Virus record (IMG/VR): IMGVR_UViG_3300042453_005799
Span: 1 to 22,685 of that record
From: a virus
Length of the DNA: 22,685 nucleotides
Direction: 5' to 3' (one strand)
Shown here: in pieces, positions 21,553 to 22,685 of the stretch
Numbering within the stretch: the first letter of the stretch is position 1
Layout: every line of letters begins with the position of its first letter
Program-made: the position numbers and the translations under genes
Notes under the pieces: model-generated
Databases searched by the model: none
Told to the model about the DNA's origin: nothing
Seen by the model: the letters and a program-made list of their open reading frames with translations, nothing else

Positions 21553-21858
21553 TCAATCATCAAAACCATCGTGCTCGTCTCTATAACCTTGCCCTGTTAT
21601 TAACTCCCACAAATGGCTACTATCAATATCTTGCAGCGGTTGAGCTTCCCTATTGTAAATTTTGACAGCTTGCTTCAACGCGTCAAGATCGTCTTGATTG
21701 CGAAGGAAATTCAACTCATTAGCAGCTTTAATATAGGTATCGTCTAAGTCCCAATTACCCTCGTTGTCATTTAAGATGTCGAGGATATCATCTAGAAGAG
21801 ACTGTTGTCTAGGCCGCTGGGAATATGCCTCCCAAATTAATTCTGATTCATTGTCCAT
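21553..21858 (-). CDS. hypothetical late protein with ELIWEAY N-terminus, 101 aa
   Basis: Acidic helical protein starting MDNESELIWEAYSQRPRQQS and rich in Asp and Leu. The N-terminal ELIWEAY is shared with the 229-residue protein, while the rest is unrelated. A late box 5 nt upstream marks it as late and fixes the start. It lies between the tmRNA and the RlpA-like gene. No family is recognised. Confidence 0.7.
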   Translation of the reverse strand: MDNESELIWEAYSQRPRQQSLLDDILDILNDNEGNWDLDDTYIKAANELNFLRNQDDLDALKQAVKIYNREAQPLQDIDSSHLWELITGQGYRDEHDGFDD

Positions 21859-21863
21859 ATTGT

Positions 21864-21871
21864 TATTTATC
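21864..21871 (-). promoter_or_regulatory. late promoter box for the 101-aa gene
   Basis: The minus strand reads GATAAATA, ACAAT, ATG. The spacing is 5 nt, and the box sits 28 nt after the tmRNA 3' end. Confidence 0.68.
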
Positions 21872-21899
21872 GCTTTTATTTGCTCTTCCTATCTAAAAG

Positions 21900-22343
21900 T
21901 GGTGGAGGTGAGGGGAGTCGAACCCCTGTCCAATACAATCTAACAAAATAACTTTCTTCATACTTAGCTAAATTCCAGATTTCAATGACAATAGGTTCTG
22001 GTGGTTTTAGCAACCTATGTTTTTATGTCTACCTACTATAGTGAAGAGCCTACAGCCGCCCCGCTTCTATTTTATTATTGGTATTCAGCGCGTCAACCAT
22101 ACTCATTGCTATACCCAAATACTTTAATGAGAATCCGTATTTGTTTTTTCAGGCAGTGAGAAGAGAATCTTCTTCAACTTCAACGAGAAACTCGTCGGCG
22201 TTGTTGAAGATATACTCAGCTTCTGCAAGAAGGTCTCCGTAGTCTTCTTCGGCTGTTATGTTTTTTAATCACTTTAACGAGTTAGATTATTCTCGGTATG
22301 CTTATTATTTTCTCAATCTACTGTCGAAACCAATTACACCCCC
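21900..22343 (-). ncRNA. ssrA: phage-encoded tmRNA (ssrA), 444 nt
   Basis: The 5' end GGGGGTG TAATTGGTTTCGACAG matches the universal tmRNA start (E. coli GGGGCUG AUUCUGGAUUCGACGG). It pairs with CACCTCC near the 3' end, which reads GGACAGGGGTTCGACTCCCC then TCACCTCCACCA, with CCA encoded. CATACCGAG and CTCGTTAAA match the E. coli CAUGCCGAG/CUCGUAAA elements before the tag, and TAAGTATGAAG matches the helix near the 3' end. The resume codon is at nt 91, as in E. coli (about 90). It is a one-piece form. It should rescue stalled ribosomes and tag their products. An inverted repeat sits upstream. Confidence 0.95.
22149..22253 (-). other. tmRNA tag reading frame, 34 codons plus stop
   Basis: From the resume codon GCC (22253-22251), the frame is open to TGA (22151-22149). 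It encodes 34 residues that begin AEEDYGDLLA and end VEEDSLLTA, with 12 acidic and no basic residues. Typical tags are about 8-27 residues and usually end LAA or similar. The resume position is set by alignment to E. coli tmRNA. Confidence 0.8.
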
Positions 22344-22348
22344 CTTTC

Positions 22349-22385
22349 TATTTGAATATATAGTATTTTTTTATTTATTCAAATA
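22349..22385. repeat. inverted repeat at the dehydratase / tmRNA junction
   Basis: TATTTGAATA (22349-22358) and TATTCAAATA (22376-22385) are exact inverted copies with a 17-nt spacer. They lie 5 nt upstream of the tmRNA 5' end and over the dehydratase stop. On the minus strand the repeat also holds TTGAAT, 16 nt, TATATT, a possible promoter for the tmRNA. It may be an operator, promoter or weak terminator. Confidence 0.5.
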
Positions 22386-22685
22386 TTGTTTTACAGTATT
22401 TTCTATACCATATTTAAAGTTAAAAAGCGGAGACCATCCCAGCTCATTTTCAATTTTAGTTGTATCTATTGCATATCGTACATCATGGCCAGGTCTATCT
22501 TTAACATATGATATGAGGTTATGGCGATCCTTTAAATTAGTTTGCTGCTCTATAATATCGCATATTATCTTTACTACTTCGATATTTTGCATTTCAGCAT
22601 TGCCTCCTATGCAATATGTTTCACCAGATTTACCACGGTTAAAAACTTTTATGAGCGCGTTTGCGTGATCCTCCACATAAAGCCA
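22371..22685 (-). CDS. rfbB: dTDP-glucose 4,6-dehydratase, C-terminal part, cut by the window edge
   Basis: The frame is open from the window end (WLYVEDHANAL) to TAA at 22371. It matches the C-terminal third of RmlB/RfbB enzymes: WLYVEDH, ETYCIGGNAEMQNIEVVKII, YVKDRPGHDVRYAIDTTKI and ELGWSPLFNFKYGIENTVKQ. The family is an NAD-dependent extended short-chain dehydrogenase that makes dTDP-4-keto-6-deoxyglucose from dTDP-glucose. The Rossmann fold and active-site Tyr-x3-Lys lie outside the window. In a phage it would be an auxiliary nucleotide-sugar gene for glycan or surface modification. The tmRNA follows 27 nt after its stop. Confidence 0.9.
   Translation of the reverse strand, partial: WLYVEDHANALIKVFNRGKSGETYCIGGNAEMQNIEVVKIICDIIEQQTNLKDRHNLISYVKDRPGHDVRYAIDTTKIENELGWSPLFNFKYGIENTVKQYLNK

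Noticed and set aside
1-22685. CRISPR arrays, insertion sequences, integrase or attachment sites
   Set aside because: No regularly spaced direct repeats, transposase, integrase or att-like duplication at the tRNA or tmRNA 3' ends was seen. The tmRNA 3' end is complete and not duplicated in the window.

Overview
The window is about 22.7 kb of an AT-rich genome of a T4-like contractile-tailed phage (myovirus). Structural evidence is a T4 gp17-type large terminase, a gp19-type tail tube protein, a gp18-type tail sheath protein, a possible gp14-like neck protein, and TATAAATA-type T4 late promoters. Gene packing is dense, with many 4-nt ATGA stop/start overlaps. Shine-Dalgarno sequences are largely absent. 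The host cannot be named from the sequence. The arrangement (homing endonucleases, a fractured terminase, a phage tmRNA) resembles uncultured aquatic phages, but that is inference.

Layout. (1) 1-4300, minus strand: a non-structural block of small phage proteins, a tRNA-Thr(UGU), two lipoprotein or membrane proteins, an HExxH metalloprotease and a RadA/Sms-like ATPase. Two small genes here (2163-2333 and 2610-2738) are below usual ORF length limits. (2) 4434-8185, minus: endolysin (amidase), a DUF932 protein, a helix-hairpin-helix protein and a RecB-like nuclease. (3) 8222-10201, minus: neck-like and scaffold-like late proteins. (4) 10266-10661, plus: a small late protein. (5) 10717-15446, minus: terminase large subunit split into two genes by a split intein, with a whole homing endonuclease gene between the halves, preceded by a 456-residue protein. 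(6) 15473-18518, plus: tail tube and tail sheath. (7) 18595-20433, plus: a second, free-standing homing endonuclease. (8) 20460-21858, minus: late proteins including an RlpA-like lipoprotein. (9) 21900-22343, minus: a complete phage tmRNA, followed by the 3' end of a dTDP-glucose 4,6-dehydratase gene that runs off the window.

Two promoter grammars can be read directly. Seven minus-strand copies of GGAACT-N4-TANAAT, with no visible -35 box, precede the non-structural genes and the tRNA. Structural and lysis genes instead carry NATAAATA or close variants, and in eight cases exactly 5 nt separate the box from ATG or GTG. By T4 late-promoter geometry this puts transcription start on the start codon, so leaderless late mRNAs are predicted.

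The most notable items are: the fractured terminase with an atypically placed split intein (33-residue N part, 116-residue C part) around a PD-(D/E)XK-like homing endonuclease gene; the tmRNA whose tag frame is 34 codons, strongly acidic and ends LLTA; the two promoter systems; and a nested late promoter and start inside the scaffold-like gene.
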